Of a stretch of 64,000 bases of DNA, positions 22,814 through 33,058 are shown in pieces. The notes below the pieces were generated by a model. That model searched no databases, was not told the origin of the DNA, and saw only the letters and a list, made by a program, of their open reading frames with translations. The stretch spans positions 1,550,001 to 1,614,000 of the forward strand of contig NZ_CP139089.1 of the NCBI RefSeq assembly GCF_038024855.1, given 5' to 3'. This DNA comes from Methylocella tundrae. Lineage in GTDB: Bacteria; Pseudomonadota; Alphaproteobacteria; Rhizobiales; Beijerinckiaceae. Position numbers and translations under genes: made by a program. Positions within the stretch are counted from its first letter, which is position 1; the number at the start of each line of letters is the position of its first letter.

Positions 22814-23866
22814 ATGCCAATGAAAAGCGCGGCGCTACGGCGCCGCCGGACGTCGAGCATTCTCGCGCTCATAGCATTGACGATATTGGGGGCGGCCGCA
22901 GCCGGCTGGTCGCTGTTCTGGTATGCGGCGGCCCGTCAAACCGACGCCGTCGTGACTGCCTGGATCGCGCGCGAGGCCACGCTCGGGCGCGTTTGGAGCT
23001 GCCCTCAGCGCCACATCGGCGGTTATCCGCTCGACATCGAAATGAGCTGCGCCAGCCTCCAGTTTCGCGGCAAAATCGTTGGCGGCGATTTTACAGGGTC
23101 GTTGCATGGGTTTCGCGCATCGTCCTCCGTGCTGCGGCCAGAGCGCCTCACGGCGCAGCTCGAGAGCCCCTTTACCGGCAAGACGCCAGACGGAAAACTC
23201 GACCTCGCGCTGCAGTGGGCGAAACTCGATTTGACGATAGAAGGACCGCCCGACGCGTTGACCCGTTTTTCCCTCGAGGGCGATCAAATGTTGCTGAAGG
23301 GATCAATGATTGGCGTTGGGGCGCTGAATTCGGGAGCCAAGACGGTGCAGGTCTCGATAACTCCGAGACCTGACGGCGAAGCCGCTTTGAACTTCGACAT
23401 CGCCATGAATGGCGTCGCAATTCCGTCGATGAGCGATGTGCTCGGCCTCGACGCGCCGCTCGACGCGATCCTCGCGGGGACGGTCACAAAAGTTGATTCT
23501 TCGACCGCCGGAACGCTCTTCGAGGACATGGAGCGATGGCGTGAAAAGGGCGGCCGTCTCGATGTGAGAACCGCGCTGCTGACGAGCGGAAGCGCAAAAC
23601 TCGACGCGCGCGGCAGTCTTGATCTTGATGAGGCGCACCGTCCCCGTGGCAAGTTGGATACAGCTTTTGAGGGGCTGAATCCTGTGCTTGGGCGCCTTGG
23701 AGTTGACCCTCGCGTTCTGACGGCAAGCTCCCTGTTGACGAATTTCCTCGGCCATGCGCAGGGAAAGCAGCAAGCCGAGGCGGCCCGCCTGCCGCTGCGC
23801 ATCGCCGATGGCTGGCTATTGATCGGGCCGATTCGTACGCCCGTGCGCCTGCCGTCGCTTTATTGA
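22814..23866 (+). CDS. DUF2125 envelope protein
   Basis: A 350-aa protein with a basic N-terminus and one membrane helix (SILALIALTILGAAAAGWSLFWYAA, about residues 14-38), followed by a large beta-rich domain of the DUF2125 family. The pattern WSCPQRHIGGYPLDIEMSC is characteristic of that family, with two cysteines that could pair in the periplasm. The family is common in alphaproteobacteria and of unknown function; the fold resembles lipid-binding or AsmA-like proteins, which is only suggestive. The ATG at 22814 follows AGGAGG at the right distance and is chosen over an upstream TTG. Confidence 0.85.
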   Translation: MPMKSAALRRRRTSSILALIALTILGAAAAGWSLFWYAAARQTDAVVTAWIAREATLGRVWSCPQRHIGGYPLDIEMSCASLQFRGKIVGGDFTGSLHGFRASSSVLRPERLTAQLESPFTGKTPDGKLDLALQWAKLDLTIEGPPDALTRFSLEGDQMLLKGSMIGVGALNSGAKTVQVSITPRPDGEAALNFDIAMNGVAIPSMSDVLGLDAPLDAILAGTVTKVDSSTAGTLFEDMERWREKGGRLDVRTALLTSGSAKLDARGSLDLDEAHRPRGKLDTAFEGLNPVLGRLGVDPRVLTASSLLTNFLGHAQGKQQAEAARLPLRIADGWLLIGPIRTPVRLPSLY

Positions 23867-24001
23867 GGTCATTCCGGGTTGGCCGCTGCGACAATCAGCC
23901 GCATCGCCGCGCACGACAGAAAACAGCTTCGGCTCCGGCCTTTGCCTTATCGCACGCCGTCCCACGTAACGGATATGCTTTTCATTCAATCAAAGTGCTT
24001 A

Positions 24002-25468
24002 TTAGTAGGCGCGGTTGCGCAAGACCTCGAAGCAGGTGCGTATCAATATATTGATATCGAGCCCAAACGACCAATGATTGACGTACCAGAGGTCCAATTT
24101 GACCCGTTCCACCATTTGCTCGAGACGGCCGGTTTCGCCCCGTAGTCCATTGACCTGGGCCCATCCGGTCATGCCGGGTTTGACATGATGGCGAAATGCA
24201 TATTTCGCGATCAGGACCTTATATTCATTGTCGTGCGCCAGAGCGTGGGGGCGCGGCCCGACCAGAGACATGTCGCCCATGAGCACATTGAAGAGCTGGG
24301 GCAATTCATCAAGGCTTGACCGGCGCAAAAACTGGCCGACCCTCGTCACCCGGCGATCATTGCGCCGCGCCTGCGTCACGACCGCCCCGTCTTCCTGGAC
24401 GGTCATCGAGCGAAACTTGAAAATGACGAATTGCTTGGCGTTAAATCCGTTACGCCGCTGCTTGAAGATCACCGGCCCTTTGCTGTCGAGCTTGATAAGA
24501 ACCGCGATCAAAAGAAACAGCGGCGTCAAAAGCACGATTCCTATTGAAGCGCATAGGATATCCAGCGTCCGCTTGACCGCTCTTTCCATAGTCGTCAACG
24601 GCGCGCGCTGAATTTCGAGGCTAAGTTCGGGGCCATTGGTCGACAGGGCGCGTCGTCCCAATACCGACCTGATCGTATAGTCCGGGAGCAGATGAGCGGG
24701 AAGCGGCGACGCGCGCAACCGTTCCCGAACGGTTTCGAGAAGTTCCTTGCTGCTCCAGCGGAGCGCCAGGACAAATCCGTCAACGCCGCGTTCGCGCGCT
24801 TCATGGAGCGCCCGGTCGAGATCGACAAGCACGTCGTCCGGTGATGACGCCTTGGCGGCGGGCAATGACACGCGCACCACTTCGTTCATGCCGAAATAGC
24901 GAAAAAGAACAGCTGTGCTCAATCTCATCAATTCGGAAGGCTCGCCGATCGTGACGACCCTCCGTCCGGGCAGGCTTCCCTTGGCCATTAAAGATCGCGA
25001 CGTTTTCTCGGCAAACCAGCGGGCAAGAAGCAGCAGCGAAACTTGCAAGAGAGCTGAGGCGACGATTGAGCCATGCGGCAACAGAGCGTCGCCCTTGAGA
25101 AACACCAGGAAGATAGCGACGAAAAGGCTGACAATGGCCCAGGCCAAAAAAATCCGGCCGAGATAGCGTGAGGGCGACAGCAGAACGGGCAACCGGTAAA
25201 GTCCCCGCGAACTCGCCACATAGGCGTAGAGCAGCCCCTCTGAAAGGCCGACTCCCAAGCTGACTTCAATCGCTGTATTTGGCCCGGACCAAAAATGCTG
25301 ATAAAGCGTCCCACCAAATACGCTTGCAAAGGTGATTACTAAAATGTCAACAAGTCCGGCAATAACCTCAATGTTTTTGTAAGATACATGAAGCCTTGAT
25401 GAAGCTGAAATCGACGTACGAGCGTCGACCTCCGATTCCGCAATCTGACTCAAGCGGTTAAAGTACAT
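24002..25468 (-). CDS. Undecaprenyl-phosphate sugar phosphotransferase (WcaJ/ExoY family)
   Basis: A 488-aa integral membrane enzyme expected to attach the first sugar phosphate, usually glucose-1-phosphate, to undecaprenyl phosphate and start exopolysaccharide repeat synthesis. The first half has about five hydrophobic segments and a CoA-binding-like domain. The C-terminal bacterial sugar transferase domain is intact: KRTLDILCASIGIVLLTPLF, KQRRNGFNAKQFVIFKFRSM, RRSSLDELPQLFNVLMGDMS, VGPRPHA and KPGMTGWAQVNGLRGET. No glycosyltransferases or export genes are next to it, so it is an orphan initiator here. The minus-strand ATG at 25468 is taken. Confidence 0.9.
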   Translation of the reverse strand: MYFNRLSQIAESEVDARTSISASSRLHVSYKNIEVIAGLVDILVITFASVFGGTLYQHFWSGPNTAIEVSLGVGLSEGLLYAYVASSRGLYRLPVLLSPSRYLGRIFLAWAIVSLFVAIFLVFLKGDALLPHGSIVASALLQVSLLLLARWFAEKTSRSLMAKGSLPGRRVVTIGEPSELMRLSTAVLFRYFGMNEVVRVSLPAAKASSPDDVLVDLDRALHEARERGVDGFVLALRWSSKELLETVRERLRASPLPAHLLPDYTIRSVLGRRALSTNGPELSLEIQRAPLTTMERAVKRTLDILCASIGIVLLTPLFLLIAVLIKLDSKGPVIFKQRRNGFNAKQFVIFKFRSMTVQEDGAVVTQARRNDRRVTRVGQFLRRSSLDELPQLFNVLMGDMSLVGPRPHALAHDNEYKVLIAKYAFRHHVKPGMTGWAQVNGLRGETGRLEQMVERVKLDLWYVNHWSFGLDINILIRTCFEVLRNRAY

Positions 25469-25752
25469 TTTAGACTCGCACTGTTCAGCAGGTTGCTTAT
25501 CAACATTAAGCTACAATAAACTGGAAAAATCAACCTAAAACCAAGCTAGGCGAGCGCCAAAAAGAGTTCTGTGCGGAGGAGCACATTGGATATTCACGTA
25601 AACTTTAAGCGGGCGCGCTCCCAGCACTTCTTTCAACCGCAGCTCTTCATCATGTCCTTCTCGCAACGACGAAACTGAGATATCGAGCGCTACGAAAGGA
25701 ACAATAAAACCGCGGACGCATGTTTTGACGAACCCGCCTTGAGGCGCAAGCC

Positions 25753-27732
25753 TCAATTGAGTAAGTTTATAAGCAATTTTTGCGCCGCAACATCCAAATG
25801 ACTCCGCCGGAGATCGGGAGCCAACGCTTCTTCGGCCAGCGCTTCGACAGCCTCGCTGAGCGCAACCGTCGTCTGCGCGGATGAGCCTAGCCGCCGGATC
25901 GACACTGCGCCGTCAATGCTCTCGCGCTTGCCAACGACGAGCAGAACCGGAACCTTCGCGAGCGAATGCTCCCGCACCTTGTAAGTGATTTTCTCATTAC
26001 GGAGATCTCCCTCCACCCGCAGCCCCTTTTTGCGAGCCGCGGCGATCACCTCATACGCGTAGTCGTCGGCCTCTTTTGTAATGGTCGCCACGACGATCTG
26101 CAGCGGCGCAAGCCAGAGCGGCAGATGTCCTGCGAAATGCTCGATCAATATGCCGGTGAAGCGCTCAAGCGAACCAAACATGGCGCGATGGATCATCACA
26201 GGGGTCTTCTTTTCGCTATCGGCGTCAATGTAGAAGGCGCCAAACCGACCGGGCAAATTGAAATCGACCTGAATGGTTCCGCACTGCCATTCGCGGCCGA
26301 TTGCGTCGCGTAACGTATATTCCAGTTTCGGGCCGTAGAACGCGCCCTCTCCAGGATTAATGGCGGTCCTCGCGCCCCGCGCCGCAAGGACTTCCAGCAC
26401 TCGCGTAAGGGCCGCCTCCGCCTTGTCCCAGGCTTCGTCGGAACCGACGCGCTTCTCGGGGCGCGTCGAAAGCTTGATCACAATGTCGTCGAAGCCGAAA
26501 TCTTCGTAGATCGAGAGAATGAGGTCATTCACCTTCAAACTCTCGTCCATGATTTGATCTTCGGTGCAGAATATATGGGCGTCGTCCTGAGTGAAGGCGC
26601 GCACCCTCATCACGCCGTGCAGCGCGCCGGAGGGTTCATAGCGATGCACGACGCCGAACTCCGCCAGCTTCAATGGCAGATCACGGTAAGACTTCAATCC
26701 ATTCTTGAAAATCTGCACGTGGCCCGGACAATTCATCGGCTTCAGCGCGAAGATCCGCTCGTCCTCGGTTTGCGTCACGAACATGTTGTCGCGATAGGTC
26801 TGCCAGTGCCCCGAGGTTTCCCAGAGCGCGCGATCGAGCACTTGCGGCGTATTCACCTCGACATAGCCGGCCGCCTCCTGCCGCCGCCGCATATAGGCGA
26901 TCAGCGTCTGAAACAGGGTCCAGCCCTTCGGGTGCCAGAACACCGTTCCGGGCCCCTCCTCCTGGAAATGGAACAGGTCCATCTCGCGGCCAAGACGCCG
27001 GTGGTCGCGCTTCTCGGCTTCTTCGATCTGCTTCAGATAGGCTGCGAGTTCCTCCTGCGAAGCGAAGGCGGTCGCGTAAATCCGCTGCAGCATCGGCCGT
27101 TTCGAATCACCGCGCCAATAGGCTCCGGCGACCTTCATCAGCTTGAATGCGGCGCCGACCTTGCCCGTTGAGGTCATATGCGGACCGCGGCAGAGATCGA
27201 GCCAATCCCCCTGCCTATAGATTTTCAGGTCTTCGTCGCCGGGAATTGAGTCGACGAGTTCGACCTTGAACGCTTCGCCGCGCGCCTCGAACCACGACTT
27301 CGCCCGATCGCGGGTCCAGACCTCCTTGGTGAAAGGCTTGTCCCTGGCGATGATTTCGCCCATCTTCTTCTCAATGGCGGGGAAATCGTCCGGCGTGAAC
27401 GGCTCCTCCCGAAAGAAATCATAATAAAAGCCGTTTTCGATAACCGGGCCGATCGTCACCTGCGTGCCCGGATAAAGCGTCTGCACGGCTTCCGCCAACA
27501 CATGCGCGGCGTCATGCCGGATGAGCTCCAGCGCGCGGGGATCGTCACGACTAACGAATTCGATCGTCGCGCCGCCCGGAATGGGATCGGAGAGATCGCG
27601 CAAGGCGCCGTCGATCACCACGGCGACGGATTTCTTGGCGAGCGAAGGCGAAATGCTCTTCGCGACATCCAGTCCGGTCACGTGAGCGTCGAAATGGCGG
27701 GAAGCGCCATCCGGAAAAGTCACGCTAATCAT
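25753..27732 (-). CDS. thrS: Threonyl-tRNA synthetase
   Basis: Charges tRNA-Thr with threonine. The 659-aa product has the N-terminal TGS domain (about 1-60), the editing domain with [11 protein letters not shown], the class II catalytic core with the zinc ligand Cys335 in [14 protein letters not shown], motif 2 ([26 protein letters not shown]), motif 3 ([16 protein letters not shown]) and the anticodon-binding domain. The ATG at 27732 has GAGGAG about 9 nt upstream. Length and all motifs are normal. It is monocistronic. Confidence 0.98.
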   Translation of the reverse strand: MISVTFPDGASRHFDAHVTGLDVAKSISPSLAKKSVAVVIDGALRDLSDPIPGGATIEFVSRDDPRALELIRHDAAHVLAEAVQTLYPGTQVTIGPVIENGFYYDFFREEPFTPDDFPAIEKKMGEIIARDKPFTKEVWTRDRAKSWFEARGEAFKVELVDSIPGDEDLKIYRQGDWLDLCRGPHMTSTGKVGAAFKLMKVAGAYWRGDSKRPMLQRIYATAFASQEELAAYLKQIEEAEKRDHRRLGREMDLFHFQEEGPGTVFWHPKGWTLFQTLIAYMRRRQEAAGYVEVNTPQVLDRALWETSGHWQTYRDNMFVTQTEDERIFALKPMNCPGHVQIFKNGLKSYRDLPLKLAEFGVVHRYEPSGALHGVMRVRAFTQDDAHIFCTEDQIMDESLKVNDLILSIYEDFGFDDIVIKLSTRPEKRVGSDEAWDKAEAALTRVLEVLAARGARTAINPGEGAFYGPKLEYTLRDAIGREWQCGTIQVDFNLPGRFGAFYIDADSEKKTPVMIHRAMFGSLERFTGILIEHFAGHLPLWLAPLQIVVATITKEADDYAYEVIAAARKKGLRVEGDLRNEKITYKVREHSLAKVPVLLVVGKRESIDGAVSIRRLGSSAQTTVALSEAVEALAEEALAPDLRRSHLDVAAQKLLINLLN

Positions 27733-28477
27733 ATTCTACAACTCCTCACCGCTCACTCGCCGAAACCAATCGGCGTAAGCGCATTCGATCGTGCAATGGG
27801 GGCAACCTGAGGGTTCCTGCCCCGGAGAAAAATGCTCTCCAGCGGGACTTACGGCGTTTATCCCCGCGGCTCAAGCCCAGCCCGCAAACTCGCGGGGCCG
27901 GCCTCACGGCGGCCGGCATAAGAATGCGTTGATGTAAGAAACAGATCCGCCCAGGGCGAGGCTAAAATTAATCTATTATTTGGATGCAAAATGGCTTCCG
28001 TCTTGCCCTGGCTCTCGCGACGCGGTCGGCGGGACGCCAAGCAACGCAGGGAATATTGCTCAAATGAGAGAGTCGATTTGTGCGAGGACAAAGAAACGTG
28101 ATATAGCTTTGTATATAGGCGGTAGATAATCCGGCGCAAGCTTCAATTCGCCGACCAAGGACCGTCCTATATGGCAGATGTTATTATATTTAATTCATCA
28201 CCCTTTATTTCTAACGATTTATTCATCTTCGTAATCCGACACACGCCCGTGCGATAACGCACATTAGCAGGTTCGACAAAACATTAAGTGGGTAGTTGGC
28301 AACGAACAGAAAGTGATGAGCAAAAAAGCTCGCGCGTTCTGCTCGCTGGAAAAAATAGGGCTTTTGAAGGTCTTTTATCTAAATTTTTTGCAAACACGAA
28401 GTCGTGGCGGATGCACATTCAAAACTGACGTTCATCACGCGCACGCGAAACATAGATTTGAAAAATTTGGCGATGCT
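27733..28477. other. AT-rich intergenic region before the LuxR-type gene
   Basis: About 740 bases become clearly AT-rich after 28140. A 28-codon open frame at 28171-28257 is too short to support. In-frame starts for the regulator exist at 28313 (GTG) and 28316 (ATG), but the extra 54 residues are basic and low in coding character. The region likely holds the divergent promoters of thrS and the regulator. Confidence 0.45.
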
Positions 28478-29167
28478 ATGACTCCTTTCGCAATGTATTT
28501 GGATGAAATCGATTCTGAATGCGAAGAAAAGCGGGTTCTTGCCGCATTCACGCGTCGAGTTACCGAAGTTGCAATTCTCTCGAGATCATCCCGCTCCAGT
28601 TGGAATTCGACGGACCCGCTGAACATTTTATCTCAGCCGGCCCTCCTGCTTGATCTCGACGGCTTTGTCGTCGAGGCTAACGATGCGGCAGCCTCCTTAT
28701 TCAATAACGACATAAGGGTGCGCCAAAGGCGCCTTTTCATACGTGATCCGGAAGCCCGAAACAGGCTTCGCATTTATGTGGATCAATTCGAATATGCGAT
28801 GGCGGAAATTGCCCCGGTGGTGGAACCGATCATTGTCCCGCGTCAGGACAGTCTGCCGATTCTCTTGCGGATCTGGCCGATCGACGGCGGCGCGCGCTGG
28901 CCCTCAGCAGACGTGCGGGCGCTCGTGACGCTGAACGCTTTGGGTCCGCGGCCCGGGCCGCCGGCCGCCCTTCTTGCGAGAACATTTTCTCTGACGCCGT
29001 CTGAAGCGAAACTCGCCTGCATCATAGCGCGTGGGGCAGGTCCAGACACGGCGGCCGCGGAACTCAACATTTCGCGTGAGACCGCGCGAAATCAATTAAA
29101 GTCGGTCTTCGCGAAAACGGCGACGCATCGCCAGGGCGAGTTGGTGGCTCTCCTCTTGCAAGTATAG
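28478..29167 (+). CDS. LuxR-type HTH regulator with PAS-like sensor region
   Basis: A 229-aa putative transcription regulator. A PAS-like segment (QPALLLDLDGFVVEANDAAASLF) lies in the first half and a LuxR/FixJ-type helix-turn-helix fills the C-terminus (FSLTPSEAKLACIIARG, then AAELNISRETARNQLKSVFAK). No receiver domain with a phosphorylatable Asp is seen. The start is uncertain: ATG 28478 begins MTPFAMYLDEI, and a longer form from 28316 adds 54 residues. The gene lies in a less GC-rich stretch, alone on its strand, and its targets cannot be read from the sequence. Confidence 0.75.
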   Translation: MTPFAMYLDEIDSECEEKRVLAAFTRRVTEVAILSRSSRSSWNSTDPLNILSQPALLLDLDGFVVEANDAAASLFNNDIRVRQRRLFIRDPEARNRLRIYVDQFEYAMAEIAPVVEPIIVPRQDSLPILLRIWPIDGGARWPSADVRALVTLNALGPRPGPPAALLARTFSLTPSEAKLACIIARGAGPDTAAAELNISRETARNQLKSVFAKTATHRQGELVALLLQV

Positions 29168-29217
29168 GCAGGGTCCATCGCCGCCGCATCATAGGGCTGA
29201 ATAGAGGCCCGAAGCCG

Positions 29218-29244
29218 GAGCAGAGCCCCCAAAGGGCCCTGCTC
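29218..29244 (+). terminator. Hairpin after the LuxR-type gene
   Basis: GAGCAGAGCCC pairs with GGGCCCTGCTC (10 of 11) across a CCAAA loop, 51 nt after the stop codon. The stem is strong but a U tract is lacking. Confidence 0.5.
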
Positions 29245-29638
29245 TGTTGCGAGAGCTGGAGGACGTCGCCGAAAATCGGCTTCTACACTCCAGCATCCTC
29301 GCTCGCGTTTCAGGCTCGGTGGCGTTGCACTAAATTGCGATCGCCTGAGCGCTTTGAATTCGTGGATTTGACGTTGGAATCGCGCTTGAGGACGGCATGT
29401 AAGAGCCGATGCGTTCTCTCCCGCCATGTCGGCGCTGTCAGAACAACGACTCGATTTTTCCCGAAGCGACCCGCGTCAAAAAGAAGAGAGGCCGCAGCCT
29501 CTCAGGATCAAATAGATCTACCATTTGGCCAGTGACGGCCACGGAAATTCAACAGGTAAAAGCGCTTTCAGGGGAACAGAAAGCGCCTCTAAAACTCTTC
29601 CCTGCCGGACGCTGAACGCCGGCAGCTCTTTACTTCTG
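29245..29638. other. Intergenic region between the LuxR-type gene and the DUF6197-like gene
   Basis: No gene is recognised. A hairpin at 29603-29626 (CTGCCGG pairing with CCGGCAG, 10-nt loop) lies just past the 3' end of the leftward DUF6197-like gene and may terminate it. Confidence 0.4.
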
Positions 29639-30058
29639 TCAGGCCCAACGCTTCTCTTGCTCTATCAAAAATCGGGGCGATAACGGAGGACTCTCTTTAT
29701 AAGGGCCCTCGTCAAGAAGCGAGGTGATAACCGACTGAATTACATTCAATACATGGTCGCGGGATGTAGCGACGGAGTCGTTCCATTGCGTAAAAGTCCC
29801 GTCAAAGCCATGACTTTCGCGCAGGACATCCGAAAATTTCTTTTCAAAATATTTGAAATAAAACTCTTCGTTGGCAGGATCAACCGCGCGCCACGCCATG
29901 CAAAGAGCGCCGGACAGGCAATAGCAGGAAGCCTCACTACTGTCGAGATTGACAGCTTCGCCACGGTCGTTGCGCGCCATGGCAAATTTATTCCAGCCCT
30001 TTGTTTCAAGAAGGCGGCTCGCCTCAACGAGAACATCAACAATAATTCTATTGTTCAT
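29639..30058 (-). CDS. DUF6197-like protein
   Basis: A 139-aa soluble protein. The pattern LLETKGWNKFAMARNDRG, then ASCYCLSGALCMAWRAVD, FTQWNDSVATSRDHVLNVI matches the DUF6197 family, small proteins of unknown function that are widespread and often lie in variable regions. The ATG at 30058 has AGGTG about 7 nt upstream. It is less GC-rich than the housekeeping genes and is isolated in an AT-rich segment, compatible with transfer. Confidence 0.65.
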   Translation of the reverse strand: MNNRIIVDVLVEASRLLETKGWNKFAMARNDRGEAVNLDSSEASCYCLSGALCMAWRAVDPANEEFYFKYFEKKFSDVLRESHGFDGTFTQWNDSVATSRDHVLNVIQSVITSLLDEGPYKESPPLSPRFLIEQEKRWA

Positions 30059-30229
30059 TGTTATTCACCTAAATTCCTCTTGGGACAAAATTTCAACATG
30101 CATCGGGGAGATCGAGAGCCTTCAGGCAAAAGACCAGCGGCCCCAGAACAGTGCATTTATTGAGAGGCTGAAACGTTTACGCGACGCCAGAATATTAATT
30201 CAACTATAGCGTGTTCACATGAATACCTG

Positions 30230-30397
30230 ATGAACAGAAATGTTCAGGACAGCAGCGGAGAAGTGACGATTTTCGATTTTCAACATTCTATTACAGATTA
30301 TAATTTAATAATTTTCTTATCTGTGCTACGTATAACTGGCTGCTTCTTGCTTTTGTTTAGTTTAGCGGCGGTTCTGTTACAAGACCCATTTGCGTAA
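30230..30397 (+). CDS. Possible 55-aa membrane peptide
   Basis: A short frame from ATG 30230 to TAA 30395-30397. The first 24 residues are polar and acidic, and residues 25-50 form one strongly hydrophobic helix (LIIFLSVLRITGCFLLLFSL and on) ending in QDPFA. This is a plausible single-pass small membrane protein. No clear ribosome binding site precedes it, and codon use is AT-rich like the surrounding DNA, so chance cannot be excluded. Confidence 0.35.
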   Translation: MNRNVQDSSGEVTIFDFQHSITDYNLIIFLSVLRITGCFLLLFSLAAVLLQDPFA

Positions 30398-30635
30398 ATG
30401 AACAAAGTCTTGCCATTTTTCCGCAACGTCGTCGCTGACGTTGGATTGGAAGTCTTGCCTTGTGCAAACGCCGCGGACCCGGCGACTCGCCCGCCAATCC
30501 GGCGGCGGGGCACAGAATCTCACCGGCGCTCGCCCGCTCCTTGGCGGAATGAGGGCGAGTTCTCATCGACGAAAGTCTTAATCCTCGACCGTTGGGCGGG
30601 TCGTTGATAAAGGAACGGTCTAGATTGGGGTCGCA

Positions 30636-32189
30636 ATGCCCGAGATGGAACTTAAACTCGTTTTCGACGAAGCAGATCTCGCCAGGCTTCGAACCTTGCC
30701 AGGCCTGCGCGATAAGCTCGCCGGCGCGCAGCCGGCGCGCAGTCACGCCATTTATTTCGACACGCCCGAAAAGTATCTCTGGAAGCGCGGCCTGGCGCTC
30801 CGCGTTCGCCGAACGGGCGACGTTTCGATCCAGACGATCAAGCAGGTGGGCTGCGCGCTCCTCGAACGGGGAGAATGGGAGCGGCGGATCAATTGGGACC
30901 CCTCCGACGCTCCCCCACGGCCCGACGGAACGATGATCGACGAAACGCCTTTCGCCGATGTAATCGATAAAGCCGTCCGCGCGCGCCTGCGTCCGACGTT
31001 CGAGGTCGACGTCCAGCGCGTCGCCTTTATGGTTACGGAGGGAAACGCCGCCATCGAGGTGGCGATCGACCGTGGCCGGATCAAAAGCGCGGGGGCCGAG
31101 CGGGAGACGCTCCCCGTTTCCGAGCTTGAGCTCGAACTGAAGCGCGGCGACAAACAGGAGCTATTCACGCTGGCGCGCGAACTGACGGCGCATGCTCCTC
31201 TCCACTTAAGCTTGATCAGCAAGGCCGAGCGCGGCCGGAGGCTGGTCGATGGCCTGTGGGGCCATCCGGCGAAAGCATCGAGCCCTCGCCTTGAGGCCGA
31301 TATGACGGGAGAGCAGGCGTTCAGCGCCATCTGCCGCGCTTGCTTGAATGATTTCATGCTCAACGCGGCTGTGCTGACGTCGAAATCCAGTCCCGATCCC
31401 GTCGAGGCTATTCACCAGGGCCGAATCGCGTTGCGGCGCCTGCGGGCGGCGCTTGCTCTCTTCAAACCCATGGCGCGCGACGACGCCTTTGCAAGAATGA
31501 ATGATGAATTGCGGAGGCTCGCGCGCCTTTTTGGAGAGGCGCGCGATCGCGACATCATGCTCGCTAATGCGCCGGAAACCTCTCGTGCGGCCAGCGCCGC
31601 CGCGGCCAATGACTTCTCGACATGGCTCGAACACAGACGCCTCGCCGCGCGTGAAGCCGCGCGCGAGGCCGTGCAATCCGAGCGCTGGCGAATATTTCTC
31701 ATCGACTTCTCCGAATGGATCGACTGCGGCGCGTGGAGGCGCCGTCCCTCCGGCCACCATCTCGAGCCGGTGGCCCAGTTCATCCGCAGGCGGCTGAAAA
31801 AGCGGCTGGCGGCTCTGCTGCGAGAGGCGCGTGACCTCGCAGAACTCGATGCGGGCGCGCAGCACGCGGTTCGAATCGCAGCGAAAAAGCTGCGTTACAT
31901 GGCGCAGTTTTTCGTCGGCGTCTCAGGCGTTGCGGATCGCAAGCGCATGAAGCGGCTGCTTGGCGGTCTTGATAAACTCCAATCCTGTCTTGGCGTCCTG
32001 CATGATGACGAGGCCAGTCTGACGGCGGCGCGGATCGACATCGGCCTCTGGCGGGCCGAAGTGGGCGACGTCGGCCCTCTCGCGCTCGAAGCGGCGGCGC
32101 GCTGGACGACGCCAAAAGAGGACGGCAAGAAATGGCTGGAGCAGGCGCTCGAAGCCTATTCCGAAGTGGCCGAGGCTGAGCCGTTCTGA
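30636..32189 (+). CDS. CYTH-CHAD domain protein, inorganic triphosphatase-like
   Basis: A 517-aa protein. The N-terminal CYTH domain (about 1-200) opens with the metal-binding ExExK signature in PEMELKL and carries acidic and basic strands typical of triphosphate tunnel enzymes, which hydrolyse tripolyphosphate. The C-terminal CHAD domain (about 230-510) is helical and rich in conserved histidines and basic residues (VEAIHQGRIALRRLRAAL, HAVRIAAKKLRYM), a polyphosphate-binding fold. The two together resemble E. coli YgiF. A PPP-type phosphatase gene follows 129 nt later on the same strand. ATG 30636 starts directly at the ExExK motif and is well supported. Confidence 0.9.
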   Translation: MPEMELKLVFDEADLARLRTLPGLRDKLAGAQPARSHAIYFDTPEKYLWKRGLALRVRRTGDVSIQTIKQVGCALLERGEWERRINWDPSDAPPRPDGTMIDETPFADVIDKAVRARLRPTFEVDVQRVAFMVTEGNAAIEVAIDRGRIKSAGAERETLPVSELELELKRGDKQELFTLARELTAHAPLHLSLISKAERGRRLVDGLWGHPAKASSPRLEADMTGEQAFSAICRACLNDFMLNAAVLTSKSSPDPVEAIHQGRIALRRLRAALALFKPMARDDAFARMNDELRRLARLFGEARDRDIMLANAPETSRAASAAAANDFSTWLEHRRLAAREAAREAVQSERWRIFLIDFSEWIDCGAWRRRPSGHHLEPVAQFIRRRLKKRLAALLREARDLAELDAGAQHAVRIAAKKLRYMAQFFVGVSGVADRKRMKRLLGGLDKLQSCLGVLHDDEASLTAARIDIGLWRAEVGDVGPLALEAAARWTTPKEDGKKWLEQALEAYSEVAEAEPF

Positions 32190-32317
32190 CTATCCCTTGG
32201 CGGGAAAATGCCCTAACAAGTAAACAAGAAGTCCGTGAAGCGCCGATCAAGCGTGGCTCCGCCTTTGCCAAAGCCCGATGGACGCTTCAAGTCATCGAAT
32301 GTCGAAATATTGCTTTG

Positions 32318-33058
32318 ATGTGGAAACCGCGCCTGATCGGAACCGCGCCAGCGGCTCCCACTGTCCCCGAAGGGGTCAGAATCTATGCAATTGGAGACAT
32401 TCATGGGCGCGCCGACCTGCTCGAACAGACATTCGTCCGAATCGACGCAGACCTGCTCAGGCATCCGATAGCCAATCCCATCCAGGTCTTTCTCGGCGAT
32501 TATATCGATCGCGGCCCGAAATCTTCGGACGTTCTGACGCAGTTGATCAATCGCGGAAAAGCCCACCGGACCGTCTGCCTCAAAGGCAACCACGAGCTCT
32601 ATCTTCTCGAATTTCTGCGTAATCCGGCGATATTGCGCGCCTGGGGCCAATATGGCGGATTGACGACGCTCTTATCTTATGGCCTGAGGCCGAGCCTCAA
32701 TCCGGACGAGGAGGAAGAGGGCGAGCTCTCCGCAGGCCTGCAACGCGCTCTGCCGAAAAGCCACCATCAATTTCTCAGCTCCCTTCCTTTGTCCTACACA
32801 TGTGGCGACTTCTTTTTTGTTCATGCCGGCATCCGGCCGGGGGCGTCGCTCTCCCGGCAGCGCGACGATGATCTGCTGTGGATCAGGGACGAATTTCTCT
32901 CGCACGAGGAGTCATTTGAAAAAATCATCGTTCACGGCCACACGCCTGTCATGGAGCCGGAGGTACGGAGCAATCGCATCGACATCGATACGGGCGCCTA
33001 CGCCACGGGGCGCCTGACCTGCCTGAGACTGGAGCGCGATCAAATCGACTTCATCTAG
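32318..33058 (+). CDS. PPP-family metallophosphatase
   Basis: A 246-aa serine/threonine-type phosphatase. All metal-binding motifs are present in order: GDIHGRADLL, GDYIDRGPKSSDV, KGNHELYLL and, near the C-terminus, HGHTP with the last HAGIRPG loop between. It could remove phosphate from proteins or small molecules such as diadenosine tetraphosphate; the bacterial PPP group includes both. The ATG at 32318 follows an in-frame TTG. It lies downstream of the CYTH-CHAD gene, but there is no direct evidence of a shared pathway. Confidence 0.85.
   Translation: MWKPRLIGTAPAAPTVPEGVRIYAIGDIHGRADLLEQTFVRIDADLLRHPIANPIQVFLGDYIDRGPKSSDVLTQLINRGKAHRTVCLKGNHELYLLEFLRNPAILRAWGQYGGLTTLLSYGLRPSLNPDEEEEGELSAGLQRALPKSHHQFLSSLPLSYTCGDFFFVHAGIRPGASLSRQRDDDLLWIRDEFLSHEESFEKIIVHGHTPVMEPEVRSNRIDIDTGAYATGRLTCLRLERDQIDFI

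Noticed and set aside
25535..25756. 73-codon minus-strand frame after thrS
   Set aside because: It overlaps the thrS stop region, has no ribosome binding site and no recognisable pattern.
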